A DNA stretch of 31,889 nucleotides from Perkinsus olseni (GCA_013115135.1 JABANP010000571.1:1-31889); one strand, 5' to 3'. Shown: positions 10,969 to 22,199, numbered from the stretch's first letter. The notes: generated from the letters alone by a model not told the origin. A program made the numbers and translations.

Positions 10969-12660
10969 ATTGGTGGTCGTCCGGAGGAAGGCCAAGAGGT
11001 TTCAAAGGCAGTGGATACGTTGTTGGAATTTCAGAAGGTTGATCCTAGTGAGTTACAGAGAGGAAGATTCCAATCGACCGTTACGTTGCGACGTTGTCAC
11101 AATCCCTGTCCCTATCGCTACATATAAAACGCTTCTTGCATTTGTCAATATATTTTCGGGTTTTTTCCTGCTGGAATGGTTTTTTTTTCGCAGAAGTTCG
11201 AGTGCTCGTTTTCGCCGTGACAGGCCGTTTCTGGTCAGGCATATTTCATTAATTATTTTTATCCTCCTGTCGTGCTTTTATTACAGGTTGAATTTTCGCC
11301 CTCCGCTCTCGACAACGTGCAGGAGTAGCCGCAAGCTTCAGAACCTGTTAGCGACAATATCACTACGTCATTAGCCAGGCCGTTATTGATTCGTTATTAA
11401 CAGTAGCTATAGGATAGGCTATGCACTTGCGATGGTTGTTATTATACTAGTACTCATCGAAACAGGTATATTCTGGACTCATAATGAATTTATTTGCACT
11501 AGGGTTTGTCGTATATTCTCTTCCTCGCAGGTGCCATTGCAGTACCATCATTGGTCGAGTTGAAGAGAAAATTGAGAGACTGTCTGGTCGCGCGAGACGG
11601 TACGACTGCCCTTGTCCTGCTCCGGACCAGCCTCAGGGCAGTGGCTCAACAACAGAAGCGTTCACTGGTCACCATTGACGAGGTAACAGCGCGTCCACAA
11701 TGGATCTCGTTCACGTTGTTGTTATCCGTCATAACGATGCCAGCGACCGTACGCGATGGTACCCCTCTTTACTGTTGGGCAAGCAGACAGGCTGGCTCTG
11801 TCGTTATGCGATATAGACATCACCATTGAAGCGGTCGTTAGTATGAGCTTGAAGTCCAACGCCGTCAGTACGACTTGGACTCGCATCACCGATGGAGCTT
11901 TCTGTTTCTAGGGATCTGTGTAGCATGTTGGGTAGGCTTCGTTCATTGAGCCAAGAAATGTTGCTCTCAAAGCGCGGTCATCGTCAGCCAGGACACTTCC
12001 CTTTGCACCGTCTTACGGCTCTTCACCGTTGTTATGATGCCATAACAATATTTGATCGCAGAAAAGATAAAAAATTTTCATGTCTGTTATTGGTGAATTA
12101 TCTGTTACTCATGATCGATTAAAATACATTAGCTTGTTATATGTCATAGTTATACAGTCAAGAGATGTGCGATATACCCATCTTGTCAATAGGTGTAAAT
12201 GATCATCACAGGTGCTCCAATGCCTCCCGGACGAAGCACGCGAGTTGGAAGGTCTCCGACACTTCCTCAAACTCCTTTGCCGCACTAGACCCAACTTGCT
12301 GTCGATCGAGGACGTAGGCCAACTCTCGTGACTCGCAGCACAATCGTCGTCCGCTCTTCAGCTTATCGACAGGCTCCGTGTTCGCCTGCCCTCCGGCCAA
12401 CTCGAGTCTTTCTATGAAGCCCTCAGCGCCCGCGGTCTCATCAGCTACGAGTCCGGTCTTGTTGACGGTATGTCAGCGAGGGTTTCACCTGGTCACTTGT
12501 CTGCGCAGGTGCCAAGCTCGGAGAGCACGCCTCCGACGAGACCGTTCGAGAAGCTTTGGCTAGCGCGGGGCTCAATTCGGACGGGATGATTTGCTGGAAA
12601 GTTGTTGAAGATTTGGTATCGAATTCAGATACATCACTTTTGGAATGTATCTTCGCCTAG
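10969..12660 (+). CDS. Calcyphosin-like degenerate EF-hand protein, C-terminal exons
   Basis: Exons 12212-12313, 12362-12467 and 12509-12660 (stop TAG) join with exact phase. 11531-11682 and 10969-11047 are further good exons whose links are not settled. The exon at 11531 reads ELKRKLRDCLVARDG, then LLRTSLRAVA and KRSLVTIDE. This follows the calcyphosin pattern of a Leu/Arg/Cys helix, an Arg-Gly-like turn and an EF-hand ending in Ser-Leu-x-x-x-E. The usual calcium ligands of the loop are replaced by Ala/Gln/Lys, so calcium binding is doubtful. Later exons repeat similar helical units (LRHFLKLLCRTRPNLLSIED; LESFYEALSARGLISYESG; VREALASAGLNSDG). Probably the C-terminus of the gene starting at 7912. 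Introns contain a dispersed repeat (11840-11890). Confidence 0.55.
11840..11890 (+). repeat. Dispersed short repeat, copy A
   Basis: Contains AGTCCAACGCCGTCAGTACG. It resembles sequences at 21170-21245 and 30309-30375, and lies in an intron of the calcyphosin-like gene. Confidence 0.6.
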
Positions 12661-13556
12661 GTTCGGGATATTTGTGGTTGTGGTGACATCTCGCAGCTTA
12701 GCCGCTGGCGAGAAGGTCTCGGTTCGAAAGGCGAATGAAGCAGACATGACTCTGTGCAGTGAACGGCGGATGTGTGAACTGTCTGTGTTGAGTTCAGTTG
12801 AACGTCAGCGAGTTCACTACATCGGCTGTGCCGAGTTTAAAAACGGCTTTATTTGCGAGAGAGGACCGTGAGGTGACTTCTAGGCTTTTGCACAGAGGCT
12901 CGTCGTAGCACTAGTGTTGACGCTGGCCTTAATCATCAACAACAACCTATGAATGGGGGTTGATCAGCTAGCTTGAGAGAAAGGAAGAGATAGTTTTGTG
13001 TTAGCGACTGAGAATTACAGGAGACACTTATTGGGCAAGTACATCACATTTGGCAGGCCCGCCTGACGTGGGAAGCTGTCTGAATGGCACGCATTAGCAC
13101 TGCTAGATGGTACTGTGGGGCCACAGTTACCAGGGCTCCCAGGGCCGACATACACTCCCTCGTTCATCCCTGTTTGTGTTGCTACACAACAGGGTTGAAC
13201 GGACAATCAATCTCTATTCGAAATAAGAGGTAGCACTGTTGTGTATCAAAAGGAAGGCGATTCATCAACGGCCGTGGTCACGATTTAGCCGAGGTGTGGT
13301 ACTCCAACAAAAACGTTCCCCGGCCGCCACTAACAGGAACGCAACAAGAGGGTCCAACCACACTACTGAGATATTGATAGATAATAATTATCGCCATGCT
13401 GACCATGCAATCCTTCCACTGTTCGCAACAATTGCTGCGAACTCCGGGGGTAACAACAGTCGCGTAAGAACAGTCATCAGCGACTTTCCAAGCGAGGATA
13501 TCAATCGGCCGGAGACGATGGCCTCGCGGTGCTCGCGAGTACTCCCACTTCCCTAT
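12661..13556. other. Stretch without a recognised gene
   Basis: Open frames at 13015-13206 (minus) and 13239-13622 (plus) have no recognisable domains; the second runs antisense into a better minus-strand candidate. No RNA gene seen. Confidence 0.4.
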
Positions 13557-13809
13557 TCAAAATATCCGACCAAGGTCATCGAAGTTCTCCGCTGCCCAAC
13601 TCAGAGTATCTTCATCCAGTAAGAGCTCGGACGCGCTCGGCGTGCTCGAATCAAGCTGCTGCTGGTAATTCTCCACCCTCGTTTCTCATCCACTCCTCAA
13701 GGCCAGGCTGGGTCAAGGTCCTCTCGAGCTCGTCAGAAACACCACTGTGACTCTCTTCGGGCTGCGGTCGTTCATCGATCGAAGTGGGCTTTGATTCATC
13801 AGCATTCAT
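13557..13809 (-). CDS. Small acidic protein, apparent frameshift
   Basis: An ATG at 13809 (MNADESKPTSIDERPQPEE) opens an acidic frame with a helical segment, DELERTLTQPGLEEWMRNE. It then runs into a stop at 13651-13653. One base over, the frame continues with QQQLDSSTPSASELLLDED and SWAAENFDDLGRIF to a stop at 13557. The switch is at a GGG run (CCC near 13676-13678, plus), so a one-base indel explains it. No family recognised. It may instead be the last exon of the secreted protein upstream, whose frame ends at 13806. Confidence 0.4.
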
Positions 13810-14788
13810 CGTTGTACTTGAGGCGGTATGCCGCTCCTTGAGCCGTCATGCTCAGCGGTGGTCGGTTCGGGACGCCCGTCTCTTCGCAGCAGGGCCATCC
13901 ACCGGGGGCTAGTCCTCTTTCGCTTGGCAGCTGGAGAAAGGGCTCCGGGGTTTCCATTGTTATCTTTGGTGGTTGAAGTCGCCGTTTTCAAAGGAATATT
14001 CAACCCACCCAGGACCAAATATGTCCTCGACTCAGAGTCCTGACAGATACCCACATCCCTAGACTTCAAAATCTTCACCCAACTATCAGCAACAATCGTT
14101 CTGTCACCAGAGAACAGCCGGCGTTGGCATGGTTTCTCTTCGAACCAAAAACATCTCTTTGGTGGGGTCTGGTCGAAGACCTCCCCTGAGCTCGTCAGAG
14201 TCTCCTCATTTGCCAATAAAAATTTTACAGACCATGGCATGGTCACCATGCTCCCTCGTCAATCGTCAGCGTGACTCCGCCGAGCGAAGAATCGTCAATC
14301 AACCCATCGTTCGTGTACACGCCCGGGGAGGGCTGCTGGAAGGGCTTCTCGAAGACATACTGTGGATCGTTAGATATCTTTTTCATTCGTAAAGTGCGAG
14401 GTCCGACCTCTATGAAGACGTTGCCACCGCGAATACATGGGAGTAAATCGGTCATGCCGAATTCAACCCGCTGGCCGTATTTTACTGTCATAGATTTCGC
14501 TTTCCTGAGAACGCCAGCGGCTTTTCCGCCCTTCTCTAGGAGGAGGTAACATCCCTTCTCGCTAGATGATGGTCTCATAACCACAACGGGCGTCTCAAAA
14601 GATTGCAACAAAGAGGGCGTTCCACCAAGGAATACCACAGCGCACTGCTGCCGTTCGAAAACTCTCAGTGCCACGCCGGAGAACACCGAGACTGGCTGAA
14701 CCGTCTGATAAACGCCCGGGGGTATGGTCTTGGAGAACGCTGCTTGGCGACAGTAGACTGCGACGGCGAGGAGCTTCAGGATATCCAT
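13806..14788 (-). CDS. Secreted orphan protein with signal peptide
   Basis: The ATG at 14788 begins MDILKLLAVAVYCRQAAFS, a typical cleavable signal peptide, followed by TIPPGVYQTVQPVSVFSG. The first exon (14247-14788, about 180 codons) is open and protein-like, with hydrophobic strands (CAVVFLGG, TPVVVMRP, CYLLLEKGG) and GNVFIEVGPRTLRMKK, suggesting a beta-rich extracellular fold. A GTGACC donor at 14246 follows. The next coding stretch, below about 14230, reads EVFDQTPPKRCFWFEE and later VGICQDSESRTYLVLGG, to a stop at 13806. I could not find an acceptor that keeps phase, so an indel or a missed small exon is possible. No known domain; I suspect a lineage-specific secreted family. Confidence 0.6.
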
Positions 14789-15318
14789 AGGGGCACGGGT
14801 CTTTGTAGTGTCACCAGAATGTGCGGAGGAAATTCTGATGTGAGCAGCGCAGGAGACGCCATTAAGGCCGTCTCGGGCGCAGCGCCTTTGATTCGTACCG
14901 CGGCCGGATAATGTTCATGCGCCTATTGACGCAACGTCAGGGTAGGAAGATGTCTGGATGGTCGACCGCAACGAGTACAACCGCAGATATTGTGAGTCAG
15001 TCGGCATCAATCTGCTTATTCACATGCGAATCCTACGCGGCGAGCGAGAACGACTGGCCTCACGAACGGATGCCCGGCATCATCGCGGTGTCGTCGTCGT
15101 GACAGGGAGTCCTCGTTGAGAGGCTTATGAATCAGGATAATCAGACTGACCGGTCACAGTTCGCTCGCCATTAGTAACATCAATGGTCGTGCTCCTCAAC
15201 GACTTCACGGCGGTCGATCAGAGCCGCACGCATGTACCAATGCCTTCGCTCTTCGGTATTCTTCGAAGGGACTGCAGTGCAGGGGCGCCGGTTTGAAAAC
15301 TTATCCTCATTGTATCTA
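14789..15318. other. Intergenic stretch
   Basis: No convincing gene. Open frames here (for example 14911-15102, plus) lack protein-like composition. Confidence 0.4.
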
Positions 15319-15373
15319 GGCTGGCCGAGTCGTTTACATCCCGAATTGCAGGGTTCCAATCCCGCAGCCACCA
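15319..15373 (+). pseudogene. Truncated type-II tRNA-like element with CCA
   Basis: The 5' end reads GGCTGGCCGAGTCGTTTAC, like the A box of tRNA-Leu or tRNA-Ser (TGGCCGAGTGGTTAA). The 3' end has GGGTTCCAATCCC followed by CAGCC and ACCA. The outer GGCTG and CAGCC pair perfectly, and a CCA is encoded. An anticodon arm is missing, so it cannot decode. It could be a retroposed, deleted tRNA copy; the encoded CCA favours origin from a mature tRNA. Confidence 0.5.
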
Positions 15374-15676
15374 TTTAGTAATATCCGTCATGAACGGATG
15401 CGACGGAACGTTAAGGCTTTTGAACTTCTCTCCCGACCTCCTGCGCGCAGAAGGCTGCTTCCGGAAGCCTTTCCTCCAAGAACTTTTACCACTGATTCAA
15501 TAGATCCTATTGAGTCAATAAGGCGTATCGAATTGGTGGTGAAACTTCATAATTTCGAAATTTTGCGAAGTCAATAGTACTGAGTCCGCGTTCACCAAAC
15601 TACGTACGCCAACTCGTCAACTCGATCCAAAGGGAGTAGAAAGAAAATTATATTTGGTCAACACAGTTCACAACTG

Positions 15677-18600
15677 CTACGTGCTTGGAGCTGTCAATAT
15701 ACTCTCAGCTGCACCGGGCTCAGTCTCCCCGACCATCCGGTGGCGCTCAGATGCTGCGTCAAACCTTCCTGTGTCAACACGGACCATTTCACCTGATCAG
15801 CTGGAATAAAATCGATCGACCTGCGACCGGTTTATATGCCGCAGCTGAAGATACACAAATATTTTCCAACCTCGAAACCGTTTCACGCAAGATGGCTCAT
15901 CTCAAATGAGCGAGGATTTCCGTATCTCGTTAACTCTCCTAGATCTGTATTAGACCCCCCGAAGGAGTGTACTCCGAAAAGAAGATACCTCCGAAGACTG
16001 GATCGAATTTGGCCTTATAGTAGCTGCCGTCAGCGCACATCACAGCAACAGTGTTGGTCGTGCTGCCGAAGCAGGCGATGCAGCGGTAGTCGGGCACGCG
16101 GAACCGTGCAAAGCTCCACTCGGAGCCGAAGTAACCTCCGAAGAACCTGCGAGGTCGAAATCCTTTCATCCCGGAATGCCTAGTGAGAATTTCTCACGAC
16201 TCCCGAGGACCAAGCTGTATCACACCGAAAAACGGATGAACCTCAATGGATAAAAAGCGAAACATCACCTTCGACGAAGAGAAGAGGGAAGACCACGGCA
16301 GTTCCATATTTTTTCCTAATTGTGGTTTTAATCCGAACGAGGGCACGTCAACTAGTGGCATGAGTTTCTCACCTGAATTTGCTCCGGGCGTTGCCACCCG
16401 CTCCTCGCGACTCTCTACCACCCCCAGCAGGGACTCGTACCGCAAAGACATGCACTGTTCCCTAAAAGAAAGCCGCTCGAAATCTCCTCATCTCCATCGA
16501 ATGATTTCAACGAAGATCCTTCCGTGCTACTCTGTACGAAATGTCTAGCGGGGATCCCCGGGAGATGATTCATTTCATTAGATGAAATTCATTTTGTGCA
16601 TACAGCGACTCCACAAAGCCTCAATCGTGCCATCCCAGAAACCAACGACGTCAAAGCCAGGGGGCTGTCGATTCCGACCGTGAATCGGTCGAACCTACCT
16701 TATCACTAGAGACAACAACCCAGCGGCCTGTCGGGTGAAAAACAATCGAGCAGATATCAGCGCGGTCGACACCTCGCCGAAGCTCCTGTAAAAGGTGGCC
16801 CGTCTCCGTATCGTGTATTCGTATCAGGGTGCCCTGAGATTAGACAAGTACTCAGTGCACCGATTGCCTGCTGAGCTCGTGACGAGCTGCTCGTCACTTG
16901 ACCGAGATTTTCCAAAAATTCTACACCACCTATTCTCTTATTCTCATTATCAAATTGTAGTAGGAAACTCTGAACGATCCATTTCACCGGAAGGAAACTC
17001 GCTTGAGCTTGCCCGCTACGCTCACCAGAGCTCATCAGAGCCCCCTAGGTGGTTGACGTTATCCCGTCGCAATTATTTTTCAGCGCGTGGGTAGGGCCCC
17101 GCGCGCGTTTCTAATCAAGCACCTCCTGAGCGCGGAGCACACGAAGTCTCTCACTGCCGTCCCGGCGGGACGGTCCCGCTGATAGTGGAAGAACCACGCG
17201 GTCGGTAAAAACTATGAGGATAATCCAAAACATGTTGAATACCACTGAAGCGACGTGTGTAATCCCAGCGGCGCTTGGTAAATGATGTGCAGAGCGGTGC
17301 TCGCTGTGAAGTGGAAGAGAGAGAGCAGCAAGTGAAGCGTCCAGCTGTATCCCCCCCGCACTCCGCCCGAGCCGAGTGCCACTCTGACACCCGAGCGGTC
17401 AACGTCACCCGTTGTAAGTCTCCCCACAGCTTCTCGGGGGTCGACCCTATCATAGTTCAGTAGCTGCAGGAGCTGCCGTTGGGCACTGGATTATTATCCA
17501 GGGCTGACCCCCGACACGGATATTGTACACGCCTTTCAGATGGATAGAGATGGCCTTGTCTCCCATCAGTCAGCCTAGGTCTGGTGTCGTGTCGAAGAGC
17601 ATCGCCGTGAAGCCATCACGGCTTAACAGCGGCCAGAAGTGACGCGGGCTTTGCCAGGAAGCGCCTTCGAGAGAATCTTGTCTAGCTTCTCAGGACCGCC
17701 CGAGCGCACCAATAACTCTTATTGAATCCAATCAAATCCCGGCATGCTCCTTGATGAGCGGGACACATCCCCATCACGAGGCTAGTTGAGAAGCCAGCCC
17801 GTTCGCTGTGCAATGAGTGCCCCGAGCTGATGATGGCCGAGACATCAGCAATGAAGAGACACCATCCACGGGCCATTAAGCTGGGCAGGACCAGCCAGGA
17901 CCCTGTGATGGGATCAATCAGATGGTGAAATAAGGCGGCCATCCTTGCCGCTAAAAATCAACCCACAGCAAAGTTGCCGACTGTGAGAGCCAAAGCCTGC
18001 TGAGAAACTCCACCTTTGTTCACTCGACCACTTCCAATCTTTCTCAGATTTACGAAAGAATTTCAAACGCTCACCTTATCGCTTGAAGTCGCCAAGAGGC
18101 TCCCCGTTTTATCCAAGGCGAGTTGGCTGATTTGGGAGTCGTGAGCCAAGATCACAGAAGAGCGGCTCGGGCCTCTAGCATCCGTCGACAGGGGTACGTC
18201 ATAAACACTCACACGAACACGGCCTGAAAAACATGCTCCCTGTGCAAGCGTGCATACCACTCCTTGCCCACCTTTCTGTTGGTCAGCGACGGTGGCCAGC
18301 ACAGCCCGATCGTCGTCCTGACTAAGCGCCATGATACCCCGGGGATTCTGCCCAGTGGTTATGCTGTCGATCAAAGTGAGGTCGGAGAAACGGTAAACGT
18401 ACACCTACAAAAAACGAAAGAAAAGATCCACTCACCAGCGAAGCAGTCGCACCTTGGAATCGATCGCCACGACGATCATGTCTCGGCGCATTCGGACAGC
18501 CCTGACGGTCGTCCGGAAAGAGAGTTCTGCCAGCGGTCGCGGATGTCGATCGTCCTGAACAGCTTCCATGGTCTAAAGCTCAGGATTCAGCAGCTCGGGC

Positions 18601-19826
18601 GGTGGTTATTGAAGCCGAGATCCACCCGATGTATCAGCATCCCGCTCAGTACTCACCCAGAGGATAACTTTGTGCGGTGCGAATCTTGGGTTTCTGCCTC
18701 CACCTGAGACAAACCTGTCCGATTACTCTAGAACTGCGAAACGGAGTATTTGATGAATATTTTTGTGAGAAGCTAGGTCTGCATGGAATTAGTTTAAGTC
18801 GCTAGAACTAGCAACTCAAGGCCTTTCATAATTGGTCAATTGTACGATCCTGACGCAATGTGAAACGCACTTCCGAGCCAACCCCCATTTCTCCGATAAT
18901 TCTCAATAGCGCGCTCGTGAGGGGTATGGCGCGAGGACTCACCAACAAGCGCCAGGATGTTGCACCGGTACAGCATCTCGACGATGCCGATACCGCCACT
19001 CGCAGACGCAATCTCGGCCCGCCTGGACGAACTGCTGCCGCTGCTCGTTGGCTCGTCTGATCGTGGTTCTCCCTCTACCGGGATGATGTCCCGGAACCGC
19101 CGAGAAAATGCCGGTTTGAAAGGGTCTATGCTGTACACTCTGAAACCGTCCTCCGTACCTGCCGTGAGGACTGAAACGACTTGACGAGAAGAAAATCCAA
19201 GAAAATCCTTCCAAGAGATCCACGGAAATTCAGTACTGTATTAGTTTCTGTATACGACACCATGATCATCATGAACTCGGTACTCGATATATGTCTAATC
19301 AATCGTCTTGAATTGGAGGATACTATCTTCTGTTCGCGCACGCCGTAGAGAATCTTTGCACCGTTTCATGATCACCAATGCGAGACAGCACTCAGTATAT
19401 CGAGGCTCGATAAGAGAGGAATAGACTTGATAATCAAGCGCTCCTCGAAGCCGATCCTGTTTGGGTCAGTCTATTCCTCATCCGCTTCATTGGAAGCATA
19501 CTTCGAAGTATGAAAAGGTAACATAGCTAGCCATTAGCAAAAGTCGAGCAAGCGATTTTCCAACTACGAAAAGAATCTTCATTCAAGCTTCATCAATAGA
19601 ACGAGATTCACGCAGACCAAGTAAACAAGAAATGCCGCAGGCCCCATCTCCCTCGGATGAGCAGCATTAGAATGGCCGAAGAAGAGACGGTTGTGGAGCA
19701 AGGCAGCAGCACTCCTTCGAGTTCGGGATTTTACAGCCGCAGTGACTCACCTACGACGAAGCAGGTCTGATCTTGGTTGATCGTGAGGTAGAGCAAGTCG
19801 TTGAGATGATTGGCAGACAGATCCAT
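15677..19826 (-). CDS. ATG18: Atg18/WIPI PROPPIN, autophagy PI3P-binding beta-propeller
   Basis: Ten exons: 19751-19826, 18943-19158, 18657-18703, 18453-18554, 18272-18404, 18075-18223, 16699-16833, 16373-16461, 15989-16146, 15677-15768. All have GT/AG borders and phases match. They sum to 1197 nt, 398 residues plus TAG, a normal PROPPIN length. N-terminus: LYLTINQDQTCFVVG then TEDGFRVYSIDPF, and GGIGIVEMLYRCNILALVGG, the family signature. Mid-protein: VRAVRMRRDMIVVAIDSK and SLLATSSDKGTLIRIHD. The lipid-binding motif is LRRG (QELRRGVDRAD), the accepted variant of FRRG. Near the end: SEWSFARFRVPDYRCIACFG and CADGSYYKAKFDP, typical of blade 7. PROPPINs bind PI3P and PI(3,5)P2 and act at the phagophore and endosomes; the rest of the protein fits the WIPI3/4-like shape. 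The last exon is the least certain. Intron 6 (16834-18074) is 1241 bp, far larger than the others. Confidence 0.94.
16834..18074 (-). other. Unusually large intron of the ATG18 gene
   Basis: This 1241-bp intron separates the LATSSDK and GTLIRIHD exons. Open frames on both strands (for example 17151-17453, 17682-17942) show no domain. I see no nested gene, though a short GCGCGC-rich patch lies near 17100. Confidence 0.85.
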
Positions 19827-19910
19827 TAAGCTAATAGGCAAGTACAGACAACAACGACTGCGCAGTCGAAAGGTCCCCGGTTCGAATCCCAGGACAACCG
19901 AATTGATACT
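19827..19910 (+). pseudogene. tRNA-like 3' half between PHD and ATG18 genes
   Basis: AAAGGTCCCCGGTTCGAATC at 19869-19888 is a B box in tRNA context, followed by CCAGGACAACC. The preceding CGACTGCGCAGTCG is a near-palindrome resembling an anticodon arm, but T-stem pairing is poor and no matching 5' acceptor is present. About 20 bases match the element at 21011-21031 almost exactly. It fills most of the 116-bp gap between two minus-strand genes. Confidence 0.5.
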
Positions 19911-19942
19911 CAACGCAAGAAGACATCCAAGCTCGGTGACGG

Positions 19943-20680
19943 TCATTTGCGACGTTTTTTCTCCCCCGGATTTTGCCGTCGTATCTGTCTTTCCACACAG
20001 CTGGGGCAAATCCAAGTACCTTGACAGTAAAATGACCGCGCGCCACGAAATTCCGAAACACTCACTGAAGTGCGCTCGTCGAGCATCTGCCTCGTTCTCC
20101 GGTGGTGGGAGGCCGTATCCTCGTCGAGCGATGTAGTCCTTCGCGCACCTGCAAGGATTCCTCCCGGAAGCGTATCTTTTGGTATCTTTGCTGCTCACTG
20201 CGGATGCCACCATTGGACCTTGCACTTGTCACCTCTATCACAACCAACCATATACGATCCATCATCCGGCTTCTTGCACACGCACCATAACTGACCAGGG
20301 TCAACATAAGATTCACACAGTAAGACAGCCTGTGCTCGTTTCGCGCGCCACGAAATTATTTAAGCGAAATCCCCACAGGCTGCTTCGAGGTCGCGAAAGA
20401 GCGTCAACCCTTACCTCGGTCGAAGGCTCGGGACTGGGCACCGTCTCCGTGTCATGAGCAGACTCCGTGACCTAATAACAGTTACCATACCACTCGTCCC
20501 ACAACTCCTAAGCGAATAAGGCTCACCGAATCACTCTTCGTATCACGAGGAGATGACGTTGAAGTCCCTGTAAGTCTGATCTTCTTCGTCGTAGGGGCGG
20601 TCGGCGTTTCCTACGAAAAGACTAACAAGTCACAGCGGAGCGATGCAATCGCCAAGTCTTTCCTCAACCGATCGCATCAT
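19943..20680 (-). CDS. Small PHD-finger protein
   Basis: Exons 20669-20680, 20527-20610, 20415-20471, 20199-20329, 20066-20148 and 19943-20019 join in phase, 444 nt, 147 residues, stop TGA. After a disordered, Ser/Thr/Pro-rich N-terminus (TGTSTSSPRDTKSDS; TVPSPEPSTE) comes a full C4HC3 PHD finger. Ligands are WCVC, GCDRGDKC, WWHPQC and WICPSC, with an aromatic pair before the His and a Trp before the last Cys pair. The C-terminus is basic (GEKKRRK), fitting a nuclear protein. PHD fingers of this type (Spp1/CFP1- and ING-like) read histone H3 tails, often H3K4me3; which mark this one reads is not shown. The first exon (MMRS then a GTTGAG donor) is the weakest call and overlaps the predicted end of the coiled-coil gene by 17 bp. 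Confidence 0.82.
20037..20052 (-). repeat. 16-bp intronic motif, copy 1
   Basis: Sense strand AATTTCGTGGCGCGCG, 13 nt after the 5' splice site of the last PHD-gene intron (20020-20065). Confidence 0.8.
20342..20357 (-). repeat. 16-bp intronic motif, copy 2
   Basis: Identical 16-mer, same sense orientation, 12 nt before the 3' splice site of PHD-gene intron 20330-20414. Confidence 0.8.
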
Positions 20681-22199
20681 TCCAATACCACACCATCCCT
20701 AATTCTTCAATTCCAGCAAACCACGAGCAAATTTCTCCCTCCCACTGACCGACACAAATCCGTGGGAAAAAAGAAGCACGGATAACATGGAAGCCTTCAC
20801 GACCGACAGTAGAAGCATTCTTTACACCGGAAGGCAACGCCCAGCACCCGGGATCTACCAGCGTCACAGAGACCACAGAGCCCTTCTACGCGGTTTCAAA
20901 TTCACGAGGCGCCGAGTTTTCAACCACCACTATCCGCTTTCCACTTACATCATCAATTTCACTGGTGTTTGCCTCCTTCTGCTGAGCGGCGATCTGAAGC
21001 GGCTCGATCCAAAGGTCCCCGGTTCGATCCCATCGCCTGCTACCTCGTCCTCCTCTATGGCGGCCGCTGTTGCCACCACTTCTCCTACCGACTGCAACTC
21101 CGATCGGTCCTGGGAGGACCGACAACACCATCTTATACAGTGCGATTAATTGCAAAATGAATGGCGTATGTGAGTTTTGAGTCCAACGCCGACAGTACGG
21201 TTTTCCTAGACCAGCACCGATCTACCTTTCTGAGGGGGACAAGGAAAGCCCTTAAAATGAATGGCCAAGATGATGCTGATCGCGCGATCGCTATAGCGAG
21301 AATACAGAAATGTCAAATCTATATCTTTATCGCCAATGCCTTTCAACCGGCACGAAAACTGCTTCCACAAGGATTCGATCTCGGGACCGTTGCCGCGCTA
21401 ACCCCGCCGCCTACCTCTTCGACTGTCACGAGGATCTTCTGCACAACCGCCAAAACCTCCTTCCGCAACGACAACAGCTCATCTTCCCTAGCTTCTATTT
21501 TACTCAAAAGTTCCTCTGCCTCAGCCTTCATTTTGGCGCTTCTTGCTGCCCCGATTTCCAGATACCTACAACCACAACTATCGACCGGACCGGGCGGGAC
21601 GAGCAAGACCTAACTTTCCAGCTCTAGAGAAAGAACATCGGATTTTCATCGACCGCAGTCCCGGCACCAAAAATCGAGTCCATCATTGAGTTCCTCAGTA
21701 AGCCAAGAGTATTGGGCTATAACAACGAAGAACGAAGAGAAGCAACACTGATCTCGCAATATTTTACTACTCAACAGCCTAAGGCTGATACCAAATTTTC
21801 ACCAAATCCCCCATCGGCACTACCGCTGGTTCGCCTCATCCAACTCGAGTTCGACCTCGTCGGCTCGCTGGGAAAGATATCGCACTAGATCCAGTTCCCT
21901 TCTTATGATGGGACCACTGACATACGTAAGGTACCTGCTCGCGCGCTGCTAAGCCCATTGCTCGACTCATCCAGCGCGCCATCCAATGGTGAGATCTTGA
22001 ATAGTCATCAATTCATAGATCTCATTCTCAAGTAGTTATTCACGCGAAGGAAAATGTCTCAAGTTTTCTCGATGGAAGAATATCTTTTAACCTCGTATAT
22101 CTCACCGGTGTAACTAAGATACCCCTATTACTCGCTGAGGCCATCCATGGCCAGTTGGGCATTCATGGCCGGGGAAGCATTGTCGGCCGTTGCGGTCAT
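20664..22199 (-). CDS. Small coiled-coil protein, function unknown
   Basis: Exons 22132-22199, 21824-21934, 21415-21565, 20949-20993 and 20664-20885 join in phase (597 nt, 198 residues). The ATG at 22199 gives MTATADNASPAMNAQLAMDG. Then come two heptad-rich helices, RRELDLVRYLSQRADEVELE and AEELLSKIEAREDELLSLRK followed by EVLAVVQKILVTVEE. The helical part ends at IAAQQKEANTSEIDD. It resembles small coiled-coil subunits of trafficking complexes (BLOC-1-like) in shape only; no family assigned. The last exon is different in composition (many Trp, Gly) and overlaps the start of the PHD gene, so the true end may be nearer 20949. The start is 91 bp downstream of the NSF stop, same strand. Confidence 0.65.
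20998..21040 (+). pseudogene. tRNA-like 3' half in an intron
   Basis: AAAGGTCCCCGGTTCGATCC at 21011-21030 is a B box nearly identical to that at 19869. It lies antisense in the intron 20994-21414 of the coiled-coil gene. The T stem does not pair fully and no 5' half is found. Confidence 0.5.
21170..21245 (+). repeat. Dispersed short repeat, copy B
   Basis: Begins GTGAGTTTTGAGTCCAACGC, then CGACAGTACGG, and has ACCTTTCTGAGGGGGAC 40 bases on. Similar to 30309-30375, which keeps the same two blocks at the same spacing. It lies in an intron of the coiled-coil gene. Confidence 0.7.

Noticed and set aside
19731..20225. 164-codon minus-strand ORF
   Set aside because: It is a chance read-through joining part of a PHD exon, an intron, the gap and ATG18 exon 1.
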